Source of the DNA: Thysanoteuthis rhombus
Lineage: Eukaryota; Mollusca; Cephalopoda; Oegopsida; Thysanoteuthidae
Length of the DNA stretch: 64,000 nucleotides
Direction of reading: 5' to 3'
Assembly (NCBI GenBank): GCA_963457665.1
Contig: OY735237.1
Span: forward strand, 3,677,322 to 3,741,321
Of the stretch, positions 1-12,540 are shown piece by piece. The notes beneath the pieces are model-generated. The model was not told where the DNA came from, did no database searches, and saw only the letters and a list, made by a program, of their open reading frames with translations. Every line of letters begins with the position of its first letter. The stretch's first letter is position 1. The translations under genes and the position numbers were made by a program.

Positions 1-3000
1 ACTGTTCAGTTGCATTGTAATTCTCACTGTTCAAGCCCAGCTAAAAGCTAGGATTTCGAATGTTGATTCACAAAGAAGCAATGTCATTTGTGGCTAAATA
101 CTGGTTATAAAAGGCAGGATTTCTTTTCCATGTAGAGGAGAAAACAAGTGACTGAATTTTGAGAGACTCAAGGAAGCATTATGGTTGACAAAGCTTATGA
201 ATGTGGAGATCAAATTGCAAGAGAATAAGCTTGTGTGCCCTCAAGTACTAGAATTCTCTTACTTTTGAGTGTCAGATGAATTGTAAGTGACTTCAATGAT
301 TTAAAGACAGATTAAGAAAAATAAAACAAAAACATTTTCTGGCTAGTAACTCACTCTCTCTCTGTATATGTATATATATCGCAACATGTATCCAAATATA
401 TACATTTCGTACGTAACACTTCTCCGAATACTACTCATCCAAGATTTAACCTATTCCCCAATAGAGTAAGGTAAAACACGAGGTTAATTCTACAAGGGCA
501 GAGATATGAACTGCCTAATCCCTGTGATCAGTGTCACTATGGTATCAGAATATCATTCTGATCTACCCCATTTAGTGCAATGTAGAGGTACTGACCAAGG
601 GCAAGTATCTTGTCTCTACTAGGTCTAGGAACACAGCTCATACTACACTAGCGTCCCAACCCAATGGCTGAGGAGTTAGATTGATCCTGCAGAGATACTT
701 TAATCCTAGGCAGTTATTTTGTGTGGATACTGTGCTAGTTTCAATTCAAGGCTTTCAGAAGCTCTACTGACATTAAATTTCCATGTATTTTTGTCTATCA
801 TGATTGAGAAGGTTTTCACCACAAATTGTTTGTTTTTGACTTGAACATGAGACCAATGAATTCAATATAAAATATGTTCACTAGTTTACCCTTTCATACA
901 AAAGATAGCAATATTTGGCAAATGCATAAAGGTGATAAACTATATCGATAGGGAAACTGTCATAGAACTCAAATATTATACATAATCTTCAAGCCATAAC
1001 AGATGAAATAATTTGAGTCTTTTAAGGGAAGTAACTCTTGCATGGAATTATGGAACTGGTTTCCCTTGTGAGACCTGATGTACCTAACAAGCTATCAACA
1101 CACACTGGGTATTAACCAAGTTGAATTATAAGATGCTGAGCTGAGCTTGATAAAGCCAAAAAGGGTGAGAGATGATTGTGCTCTACTAACCTCAAAATGG
1201 GGTGGATGTGTCCGACTTGAAAATTGCCATTTTACCGATTTAAATTCTGACCACTGTTGCTTTTACACATGAAGAAATCAGGAAATATTCAATTGGAAAA
1301 CTAGAGCTGAGAAAAATGGCAGGGTATGAAGAAAAAAAAAAAAGAAAGATCAATTCCTTGTAAAGAATGGCCAAGGCACTTCTGTAAAATAAATTGATTT
1401 ATTCAAAGATATATGAAAAAGAAGTAATGTACCTTAAGGATGTTGTCAGAAAGCATGTGGCTATTATTACCCAGTAGTATTGCTTTGGACCACAAGGCCA
1501 TCTGCACATTGTCCTATAGTTAATGTCATGGAGAATGGAATTGGCAAACTGACTTCAAAATCCAACTGAGATAGTTGGCACCCTAATTAATGCCTTTGGG
1601 AAAATATGAATCTAATTCTCCTGTCAAGTGGTGGGTAACAAGGAGGGCTGTTAGAGCTGATCAGCTCTGTTAGGTTATTCATCATGGACAACAAGATAAG
1701 CATTACCAAGTGAAAACCCATAATTGCTATGATTGGGTCTCCATCAATCATTTTTAGAAACAAGGCTTCATGTAGTACAACCCTATATATCTTTAGTCTA
1801 GAGATTCTGCCATCAATTCCATTGGAGATCAATCAGATTGTGTCACCACTATTCTCAGAATTAAAACAGGTGAGAAAATACTAGGATTCTATATCCAAAA
1901 CCTTGTTTGACACCAGATGATCATTATACGGGTGTTGACAAGCTGCATTTTTCTTCCAAGAGATGAATTAGGATGCTTAATGCCTGAATCAAGATGTCTC
2001 AGTAGACCCTTGAGTGATGTACTGGACACACACACATTGTATATATGTATATGTATAAAAATACGTATGTCATAGAAACCTCGAGATATACATGTCCTAG
2101 GAGCCTTTAAAGGGTCAATGCAGACTGAGCTGTATTCCTAGTTAATAATATAAGATCAACTTTTTGTTTGACCAATAATAGATGCACAAATAGATAAGGC
2201 TTAGAGGTCCTTGGAAGTCAGAAGTGCCTTGCAGGTTAAACATTTCCCCAATAGTATTGGCAAAAGCATTATCAAAGAAGCATTTTTTATAGTCATTGAA
2301 GACAAAAAGTGATTACTTCTCATACCTTTTGTGGGTGAATGAACATTAAAACAACAAGAAAAACCCAGTGAACACTTGACATCAGGTAAGGGATCAATTA
2401 CAGTGTGGCCTGTACACATGCTGTCAAGCCAGCCCAACTGATGTTGACAGTTTCTAAAAAGAGTGTGTGGGTTCATATAAACATGCTTTTTGCAGACTGG
2501 AGATTCGAGTATTGTATCAATTTCATGTCATACAAAATTGTTTAAAATCCTGAATTCTTCCCTTAACTTGAATTACTATGAATAAACTTTGGAAAGATCA
2601 GGATTAAAAAATCCCTGTGGGGCTGAGTGCAGCTGAGTGTTTGGAGGAAGTCACAAGCAGTAGGGTTGAGGTTTCTACTTTCAAAGCAACACTGGATTGC
2701 ATTCAAAATTCAATAGATTTGAAGAACAAATCCAAGATGGCGAGGCAAACAAGAACACCTCATCTGGTCTCTTATCGTTGCACGTCAGACAAGGGAATCA
2801 AATAAATTTGAATTTTTACAATAAAGCACTTCCATCATATCAATTTCCCTTTCAAGTAGACTGAACAGGGGGTTTATCTTTAGAGATCAACAAACCACTT
2901 GATACTGCTCCTGATCGTTTCCTCCACAGAAGACCTCCCTTCTCAGAGTTGTATTTAACGTCGGATTGAAAATCCCACTGAAGCCGAGAGGGAAGTAACT

Positions 3001-5914
3001 TTGATCATTTGTTATTGCCCACCACATCTTTCAAGAGCAGTAGATTATTTAGAAAATTGTTTTCCCTTCATTTTCATGAGCTTATATTTTAAATCTTACT
3101 GATACTTTCTCGATCCAATACTTGGAAATGAATGGGACATAAGCATATTTACTCCAGCTTAATTCATATTAATTGTTAGTGAGAAGCCAATTCAATGATT
3201 CTTGTTAATATTTCGAACACCAAGTGAGGCACATTTGGGTTTCATTTGGAACTACTGTCATCTGTTGATCAGCATGGGTCCTAAACATAAATACAAGAGG
3301 AATGAAATCTAATCCATGATGCTTCCATGAGTCAATTGTAGAAGTTACCCACAGGTGATGATTACTTGAAAGCATTTACTACCAAGAGAGTTTTTATTTT
3401 GTGCTCATTAGTCAGAGCAGAACACTGATGCAATAAGAGAATACAATGTAATGAGTTTAATAACAATCTGAATTAAAGATTCATCCAGAATTGATTTTTC
3501 AAAATGTAACAGACCCTTTTCAAGTGAAAGCAATGATTGTCTTATCAGTTCCATCAAAATGGTCTAGTTTGTTGAAATTTAAGAAAGAACCATTTCTTGG
3601 ACTAATGATAAAAATCTATTGTCTAACTTTGAGACATTTAAACATTTTATTCGGACAATTGAATCCATTCTTCAGCACTAGTCAGGCATGCATTCTGAGA
3701 AGAGGTAAACCTTTCTTCCTTCATTTAAAAAAAAAACAAAAGAAAAATAGGGTTCATATCTGGTGCAAGAAATGTATGAATTCCTCCTCCTGAGTTGAAG
3801 GGAGCATTGGTTAACCATGTGGGTGCTGGGGAATGCCTCCACGTACTTAGTGATAGGATCAGGTCTGTGCACCTAGTATGGTGAAATGGATTGACCTGGT
3901 TGGTATATTGATGACCACTCTGCCCCCCCCCTCACCCCAAGGAAAAGAAAGGAATTCTGGCTGATGATGGCTGAAGAATGAATCAGCCATAATGCAGTGC
4001 TGACAACATCAAGGGTGGGAAGAAGGGATTCAATTCTCCAAACAAAACTTGCAAGGATAAAAATCTGTTCATTTCATTGAACACGAGAAGCTTCTCTTTG
4101 CTTGGTGGAGTATTCAACTAAAAACTCACACTTGGCTCAACGAGTTAAACTAGATGCACTAAATACCTTTAGATAATGGTTATAGGCACTAGCAGGCCTG
4201 GCTGAGTAGTAGATCAACAGATTGCTGGATGCACAACTGGTGAGGCTTGTTAGCAGACCAGAAGTAAAAATTTAAAAAACTGACCTCTGCAGGACAAGCA
4301 AGAAAGTTAGTGTTGGCCATTAAATAAATAGGAGGGGGGTCTAGATTAGAACAAGATCAAGCTAAAGCATTTCAGGCCACAATTCGAAGGTGGTGTTTTT
4401 CCTCTTTGAATACAAACCTGGAAGTCAACATATGCTGTATGCAGCACTCAGAGTGCAATGATCAGAGTTTGAGAGAATTCAAGCAGTGGTTGATGATCCT
4501 GTTGGTGAGATGACAAATTATAGAGTCCCTAATTGGAATTCATCAGGACATTTTCTTTCAATTTTAGGTTTTGGGGAGGAAATGCTCATCACTGTTTGAA
4601 AAAAGCCTTATTTATGATTTGTTAATCTTCTTAGGATTTTGGACAATAAAATACAACTTGGATAATTCTGCAAACTAGAAAACAACAACAACCAACTGCT
4701 AGGCAGCCGTTTGGACTGGCAGCACATGCAACAATTTGCACAGACGGCTTTGAAAACTACTTTCAAATAAAAACATTGTCATATGATCAGGGCATTTTAT
4801 AACTCATCTGTAAAATTCTGAGCAAGTCACATAGCAAATACCGACTAGTATTTTGGTTTTTTAATGCAATAAAGATGTTCAACAATAACCTCAAGTTATA
4901 GAAATAAATAAACACCTTTTTTTTTTCTTTTTTTTTTTTTTTACAAAAAGAGAATTAAAAACGTTTTTAATAAAAAAATTTCTGACATGCTGAAATTTCG
5001 GGGTCGCACATAAAGATATTGTTTAGTTGTTTGCCCTAGAAGGACAGCATCTAGTTTTTTTTCATTCCATGTCAAGAGACAAACAACCAAAGACCAGCTT
5101 TTCAACAATTGATTGGTTCAGTGTTATTATCACGTAAAATAGTTGCAGATTAAATTTACAAAAATTATATATTAGGATTTCAACTCAAATGTATAAACAA
5201 AAAATAAAAAAATAAGATGATTTATAGAAAAAAATTTTTTTTCACAGCCAAATATATGCATAGTATTTATGATTTCACTTAATGTTTTTATATTTATATA
5301 TAGATATATATACAAACAATTTTTCACATCTTATCTGACAAGTGGAAGATGAGAAAAAGTAGAAAGTTCAATTACAAAATAAAAAAATAAATAATCTTCA
5401 TTGATATTATGTCTATATACAGTTGCATTTTATATATAAAGCTTATAATTGTACATTATATTGATATGTTTGTGATTCATGATAATCTTCAACTTGCATA
5501 GATATGTTGTCAAGTAATCCCTAAAGGTTTTCACAGGGAAGTTCATTCCAAAATACTTAATCTTTTAAATCTTCAGATTCTTAAGCTAAGCATGACGCTT
5601 TTCAGAGACTCACACATCCTTATGGAATGGATATAGAGTAATCAGTACAAAGTTTTTGGTGGACACACAAAACCGGATTAAAAAAAAAAATTAAAAAAAT
5701 AAAAATAAATGGACATTTTAGTATAATTCCTGAATTAAAAAAAAAAAGATTTAAAAAAAAGTAGTTTGTAACAATTATCAACAAATAACAATAATACTAA
5801 AGTTCCTAACATGTTTCAAATATACAAATACACACTGTAATCAAGCATAATGGAATACCTCAAATGAAAAGATAATGCCTAAACATATCCCAGTAGACTT
5901 CTAATAAAGATCTA
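1..5914. other. No gene recognised
   Basis: AT-rich; T-run at 4918..4942, short (TA)n near 5295. Open frames (for example 1587..1832, 2201..2476, 3491..3793) have no known motifs, no splice-bounded continuation and no repeat family I can name. Confidence 0.65.
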
Positions 5915-6054
5915 TGGGATATACATATATATATATATACATATATATATATGTGTATGTATGTATCCCAAAAATTTACTACATAATTTATGAATTTGTA
6001 GAAGTAAATCGATGAATTAAAATTGATTAAGCAATAGATTATGTAGTAAATTTT
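5915..6054. repeat. Two adjacent hairpins
   Basis: First: tgggatatacatatatat... pairs with ...atatgtgtatgtatgtatccca (5915..5970) around a (TA)n core. Second: aaaatttactacataat (5971..5987) is the perfect complement of attatgtagtaaatttt (6038..6054), 17 bp with a 50-nt loop. They abut without a gap. Possibly a foldback transposon remnant. Confidence 0.75.
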
Positions 6055-6060
6055 CAGGAG

Positions 6061-9000
6061 AGAATACAGCTATGTAGTTGAAAAGAACAAGATTTTTCCA
6101 TTAAAAAAAAAAAACAAAACAAAAAAAAAAAGGGGGGAAAAAACCCCCAAAGAACTCAAAGATGGGTGAAATTTGGAGGGAGAGCCGGCAGGAAGTTAGA
6201 GTTCATATTCAATTTGAGAATGGTGAAATTCTAACTGTAGCTAGACAGGAAGAGAAAGGAGTTTCTTGAAAGTTGGTTATGAGAGCAGCTGAGAATGTTC
6301 AGCATATAACTCAGTATGGTATCAGAAAACTGTCATGTATATCTCCCAATGCAAGAAATGCAGGGTTTTGCATCATCCGCTCTAGAAGTTTCGGCTAAAC
6401 AAGATAGGTTAAGTAGTTTTCCTTATTTGCAGATCAACTATATAAATATGAAGTTACTTGAGAGAGCTTCAGGCCACTTTTAAGCCATTATGAATAATTT
6501 TAAAAAAATTCATTTGTTCTGAGATGGATTTAACTGGAAGCTGTTTGTTCACTAGTGGTGATGGTGAAGTCTGTTGCAGAGACCTGTGACAACCGGGTGA
6601 ATAGGGAGGTGAAATCCTTAAAAGTTTAAGCAGTATTAAACATAGAAGCAACACATGACTCTCTTGAGAGACAATTGGTGAACTTCTTGCTGGAATCAAA
6701 TAGAAGATCAATACATGGCAAAGGTAGAGTTTCTAACCGTCAAGATGGGATTATTTGATTAGGACACATTTTGATTAGAAGCCGTGTTCAATTGAAAAGG
6801 GCGAGCGAATATCTCTTATTTAAGTATTCAATTTACTTAATTTAAGTAGGAATTTCAGAAATCTGTTAAAATGCATACATTTTGTAAACAACAATACATG
6901 TAAGATTATATTGATTTATCTAATTATTCATCAACAAGCTGCAATGGACCGTAACAATCTGAAAATTGAATTATTAATCATGAGTTATAACCATTCAACT
7001 TAGAATGGAAACGGGGTTATCAAAAAAAAAAAAAAAAAAAGATTGTTCTCAAGTTAGATAGGGAGATCTATGTATAAAATATTGAATGCATGTGGTTGCA
7101 CCAAAAATGCAAAATGAATTGACACTTCTACCATGCCTTCATGAATTTATGTAGTATGATGAGAAAGCCAAGAGGATGCATATTTTCTCAATGTATTCCA
7201 TGGTTACATATGATTACATCTCTAGTTGAATGAATAAATTAATTTAATTCTTATATTTCAAGAGATGGTTCACATTTTCAATTCATTTTATCAAAATTCC
7301 AAGTCACTGGAGAGAAAAACTAAAAAAAAAAAAAAAAGAAAAAAAAAAGAACAATTGAATCGTGTCAACTCAAAATCATCCAATCTTGACAGTAAAAAGA
7401 CTCCAGCTTGACCCAATAGATTATAATCTCAGAGGTCTAAGTTCTAATTCCTGGTGTTGCTAATAATTCTTTCAAGAGAAAGGATAAACAAATCAGATTC
7501 CAATCTCAGTAGAGAGCAAGTTATGTGGTATGGTGAAACTTTTAAGATTTGTGTTAAGTACAAAACCCTCTGGGAAGATCGTGTGTGTAATGATATCAAT
7601 CCTCAAGCAATGTTTAATGATTTTGTTACTTATCAAGAACTTAATACATATTCCTAATTCAGGATACTTCTGGAATTGGACGAAAAGTAGGGATAGACTG
7701 TAAACAAGCCAAAATAATTAAGATAAATGTATTTTTCTATAGAGATTCTGTAGGCACTTGCCCAACAACTTCTGATGCTTTAGTCTTTTAGGGAGCTTTC
7801 TGGAATATAAAACATGTTTCAACTGGTCTACAATGAATCCAAGCAAAAGCGTTCCACAATAGAGGAATCTGCTTTTAGAATGTTCAGATAAAAGTAAAAC
7901 AGTATTTTACTAGAACAACGATTTGGTAGACTTCAACCAAATCTTTTCCACCTTTAACAAGAGAAAACGTTTATAGTTGGCTATTTGGCATTTTACATTC
8001 TAGGCTCACAACAGCAAATTTCAGTTGGGTCACTTTTCTGATGATAGGATATTGGGCATGGAAGGGGGTGGGGGCAAAAAACTTATGGAATGTTAGAAGC
8101 AGGCAATTAATTCTAATGAAAAGCTCAAGAACTTCAATTCTAATACAGAATGGCAGCAACAGTGTTAACTTGGAATAATTGTTTTTAAAACTGTACAATC
8201 AATAATGCTGATGACAATTGATGAAGTGAATTCTCCCCAATGTGCCATCATCTGAAGCGTGACCAACAACTGGATGATAAGAGCCCATCATTGCATGGTT
8301 TCATGTTATCAGCTAGAATACATTGTGCACATTAAAAGCCAAAGCAGTTGAAGCAATTCTGCATTGAAATATCTCTGCCATCAGATATGATTAAAGACTA
8401 AAGGGAATGATGGAGGGTATCAATCAGTAAAAGACTTTCCTGAATCAAAGTTTACTAGACCATAAAATAAAGAGGAGAAAACCTAAGCAAACATACCAAG
8501 CAAAAGCTTTCAAACCTGATTTTTTGGAGTGGTTGGGGGTCAGGGTTCAGGGATACATTTCAAATGTTGGGAATTTGTAGAAAAATTCTCTTTTCAATGT
8601 ATGGAAAAGTGTTGAGTAGGCAGATCCCTTCAAATCTACATTTAAAAAGAAGAAGAAAAAGAGAGAGAAAAAAAAAGAACCACTGATTCTGACCTGCAAA
8701 TTTCCCTGTTCTACTCAAGTATTTACAACATTTGATACTGACAATATCAATACATCTTCCCCTCCTAGCAGTATGATTTTCCTAATTAAACAGTACTTTA
8801 TCTTTACCAACAATATTTCACCATCCAAGACATTTTGCAGGTCAGCTGTGGTTACTATTTTTCATTTGGAAGAGACATAAGATCTTGATATTTTACTCAT
8901 TTTGAGCAGCTAAAAATAACACTGACATAGATTTTCAAAGGTTCTTGATCAGATTATCTAAAAATTAATGATACTCTGGAAATGAAAATGATGAGAAAAG

Positions 9001-12000
9001 ATAGACAGATCATGCACAACAGAGCAGGATAAATAACATTCTCATTTTGGTGAAATAAAGGGTGGAATCCAATTATCCAACCCTTGCAAGATATTCTGGT
9101 GAGATGGAAGCTGCCTTTGGACTTTCTAAACTACAAAAGACAGTCAAATAGCTTTACCAAAAAGAAACCTCAATTCAGGAAAGAGCCTCATACATAATCC
9201 AAGAAACTAAAAGAGTTTAGAGATGGGTCAGTTCAATTTCAAAGCAAAATTGCTAAAACATTCAAGTGGCCATTGGAGAAGAGTTTAGACTTCTTCAGAA
9301 ATCAATGGGAAAACCACCAAGAGCAAATTAATTAAGAAAAAGAAAAAAAATACATGTATAAACAAAACATAACACTTTTCTTATTAGGAAAAAAAAAACA
9401 AAAAAAAAAAACAAAAAACAACAACAAAAAAAAATAAACATATATAAATATATATATGCTTTTTTTTTCATACATGCACTCATCAAATTGTAATACTGCA
9501 TATAAATGTACAGAACTTTCTCTTTTCTTACCTGAAGCATCTGGTTGATCTAAATGCCCCTGTGTGTTAAAAGTTACTTAGAAATATTGAATTTTTTCAT
9601 TTTAAGATAATTTAGATCTAGGGATTTTTCTGGTCAATCCAAGTCTTGCAGCTCTTTGTTCTATTTAAGTTTGTAATTTGTTTCTAAATATGATATATAT
9701 CAACAGAATGAAGACAAGAGGTTTGAGACAAGGAATTTTTTGAGAAGCAAAGTAATGATTTTTTCTCAAGGTTTACGCCAGTCATTTATCAAATCTTACT
9801 TCCTACTGTTTCACGCACAATGTTAAATGTTATCATAAAAACATTACTCTTACTTGAGAAGAATCAAATGATTAATCGAATGGAGATTTCAACTGGAATA
9901 AATTGAATCTTTTTCTCCAAGCCGTGTTCATAAAAACTCCTTTAGGATCATAAAAGTTGGTTTAATGCAGTCTCTGTTGCATAATTTCAAAACAAATCTA
10001 AAATAGATATTCAAAATAGTATCTATTCGATCATCAATTTTTTAAAAACATTTTCCTGTTTACAAATCAATAGTAGAACAAAGGAAATTTCAATCAGTTG
10101 CGCACAAAAGTTTCATTTCCTTTATCTATTGTTTTGCCTGTTTGGGTTGAGGTAAAACGTGAAATTGATATACTAACACACAGGGGAAAGAGAAACCAGA
10201 ATACCAATTGAAGTGGCAGATATTTAAAAAAAAAAAGAAAAAAAAAGAAAAAAAAAGAGCAGAGAAAAAAAAAAAAGAAAAAAAAAAGCTTTTTGCTCAA
10301 CATTATCAATAAACAGAAACAGAAAAATAAAAAAATGCCCACCTATTCAAGTTAGAAAAACACAACTCAGGTTGCAGAGAGAATTGATTCTTATGAAATT
10401 TCAAACCCTAAAATGTGAAACTGGTAAAACTACATGATCTAATTACTTAACAGTTCACATCACATCAAAAAGGGGGGGGGGGCAGCGGTTAGTCTTGAAC
10501 CTATGGCCATTGCTGGTCAGATCACATCATTATCAAATGACACTTTTCAGATTCTACATTCCAACATCCAAAGTTTTATCCTATCAGATTTAATTATATC
10601 CCTAAATACTAAAGAGTCATTCACAATAAATTAATTGGCCACAAGGTATTTATAGCTCTCTCTCTCTCTCTCTTTCTATGAATTGTCTCAATGTTTTATG
10701 ACAATGATTTAAATAGATATAAGGTTAACATTATTGGAAGGAGACTTTTTTTTCATGAAAAGAAGCTGGAGCTGGAATAAGCTCGTTGTTATCATATCTA
10801 AATATATATATACATAGAGAATGCAATCTGCTTTACAACCTGAGACATGTTCCTATAGAATCAACATTTCTACAAAAGAAAACTACACTTTCAAGATATG
10901 TGCAAAAGTTCCTCATCTTCATTTTGGAAAACTACAAGCTAAATACAGTTGAAAACTGTTTTTTGCTGGAAACCTCTGCACACACCTAATAAATGATAAT
11001 TCTTCAGGGAGAAAAACCAATACAAATTCATCAATATAAAAACATCACTGGCAAAACTACACATTTTTTCTTGAAATAAAAAATAAAACCCATATTTAAG
11101 ACAGATTCTACATAGCCTTAGTTCAGATTCAAAGAAAATTACTTGGTTTATCTTCTAAATCATATAAGTTATTGGAATTTTTTTCCAAATTCAACTGAAC
11201 ATGGGAAGCAACTAAAATGTATTCTACTAACTAAAAATCAAATGAAAAAATGATGATTTCTTTGAATTTTAGATGAACTTTCTTGAAATTCATACAAATA
11301 ACGATTCTTGCCTTTTTTGTTTAGGCTTTGCTTCCAGAGTGCCCCCCACCCCGAACAACAAACCTTCCCAGGAAAACAGAAGTCCATTTGATTAAAATCC
11401 TTGGCAACTCAATAGATCAAGTTCATTTTCATCATTTAGATTTGAATAGTTTTCTTTCAAATAAAATATCTTAATATACACATTAACAGATCTCCTCCCT
11501 TTTTTAAGAACATGATTTTTTTTGAAGAAATATACATACTTTTTTCATTTAAGTTATTTCTAAATAGATAATAAAATCTTTTTTTTCTAAATGAGCAAAA
11601 AGGAAAAAAATCCAGCGACCTCTAAAAATAAATCGAATTCAACCTTTTAAGGTTTTTCTATAAAAATCTGCATACCCTCAACCATTCTTCATTCAACAAA
11701 CACAAAAAAGGTACACGATCACAGGTACATATTTCAAAGGTACAAAAATAATAAATAAAAGTAACAACAAGAATAATAAATCTGACATCTTGGTGGAAAT
11801 GTTAACAAACAACACATGTAATTTTTTTTCTTTTTTTCAACCTTTTTCTTTTTATTGTTGCTCTAGACCCTTTATTAGATGTGTCACTAGAAGGAGAAAA
11901 GGGGGGGAAGGGGGGACATAAAAGTGAATAACCAAAAGAGAAAAAGGGAACTAGGAGGAGGAGGGAGAAGAGGAGAATGAAAAGGAAAGAAAAGAAAAAA

Positions 12001-12144
12001 AAAAAGAAAAAAAAAAAAAAATGATGACAAGAAATGCCAGCCTGGCATTTTGAAGAAGAAAAGATTCTCAATTTCCTTCTCTTGGAATGAAATTGGTCAT
12101 TTTTTTTTTTTTTCTTGTGTGTGGCTTTTTTGCTTTTTTGACTT
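6061..12144. other. No gene recognised
   Basis: AT-rich, many A-tracts on the plus strand (7022..7040, 7323..7347, 10210..10287, 11996..12021). tRNA-like B boxes near 7440 and 10495. Poly-G at 10472..10482. Open frames are short and translate homopolymers. Confidence 0.65.
10480..10535 (-). repeat. tRNA-like 3' remnant
   Basis: On the minus strand GCCATAGGTTCAAGACTAAC: GGTTCAAGACT fits the B-box consensus GGTTCRANNCC. It runs into CCGCTGCC and then a poly-C run. Only the 3' half is seen. Confidence 0.35.
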
Positions 12145-12540
12145 TTGTCTTGTGAAAATCCATCCAATTGCCTTTGTTCCTTGTTCAATCTGTTTTTTGC
12201 TCCTTCTTCTGCCGTGTTGCATACACTGGAGCGGGGATTTCCCCTTCACAAAGCCTTGCTATCCAAACACAGGTGGATGTCATCAGACAGTGCAGCTCCT
12301 CTGGTTGCTGGAGGTGATGATTGCTGATGCTGGAGGTGATGACGATAATGATGATCATGATGAAGTAGTGGCTGCTGCTGCTGCTGCTGCTTCTGCGGTA
12401 GTGGTGGCTGACGACTCGGGTGCAAAAAAGTCTGACAGGGTTAGATGCTTGCCAGTGACGTTTAGGCAAATGGACATACGCACGACTTATGGCTACAACA
12501 TGAATGCAAATGGCTGCTAAAGGGCTTGGCTTGTTTTTTT
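12145..12540 (-). other. GC-richer patch with (CAG)n, possible 3' UTR or coding remnant
   Basis: Stands out from the AT-rich surroundings and has a (GCT)n run near 12373..12391. On the minus strand one frame reads QPPLPQKQQQQQQPLLHHDH, continues His/Gln-rich, then ALSDDIHLCLDSKAL and stop at about 12258; it starts only after a stop 30 bp upstream, so would need an acceptor. AATAAA occurs on the minus strand near 11871..11876. Low-complexity CAG/CAT repeats make such frames easily, so coding is unproven. Confidence 0.3.

Noticed and set aside
11802..12520. Overlapping 156- and 128-codon frames on opposite strands
   Set aside because: Rich in Phe/Lys from poly-T/poly-A and low-complexity repeats, overlapping each other; no family resemblance. 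The patch itself is kept as a low-confidence feature.
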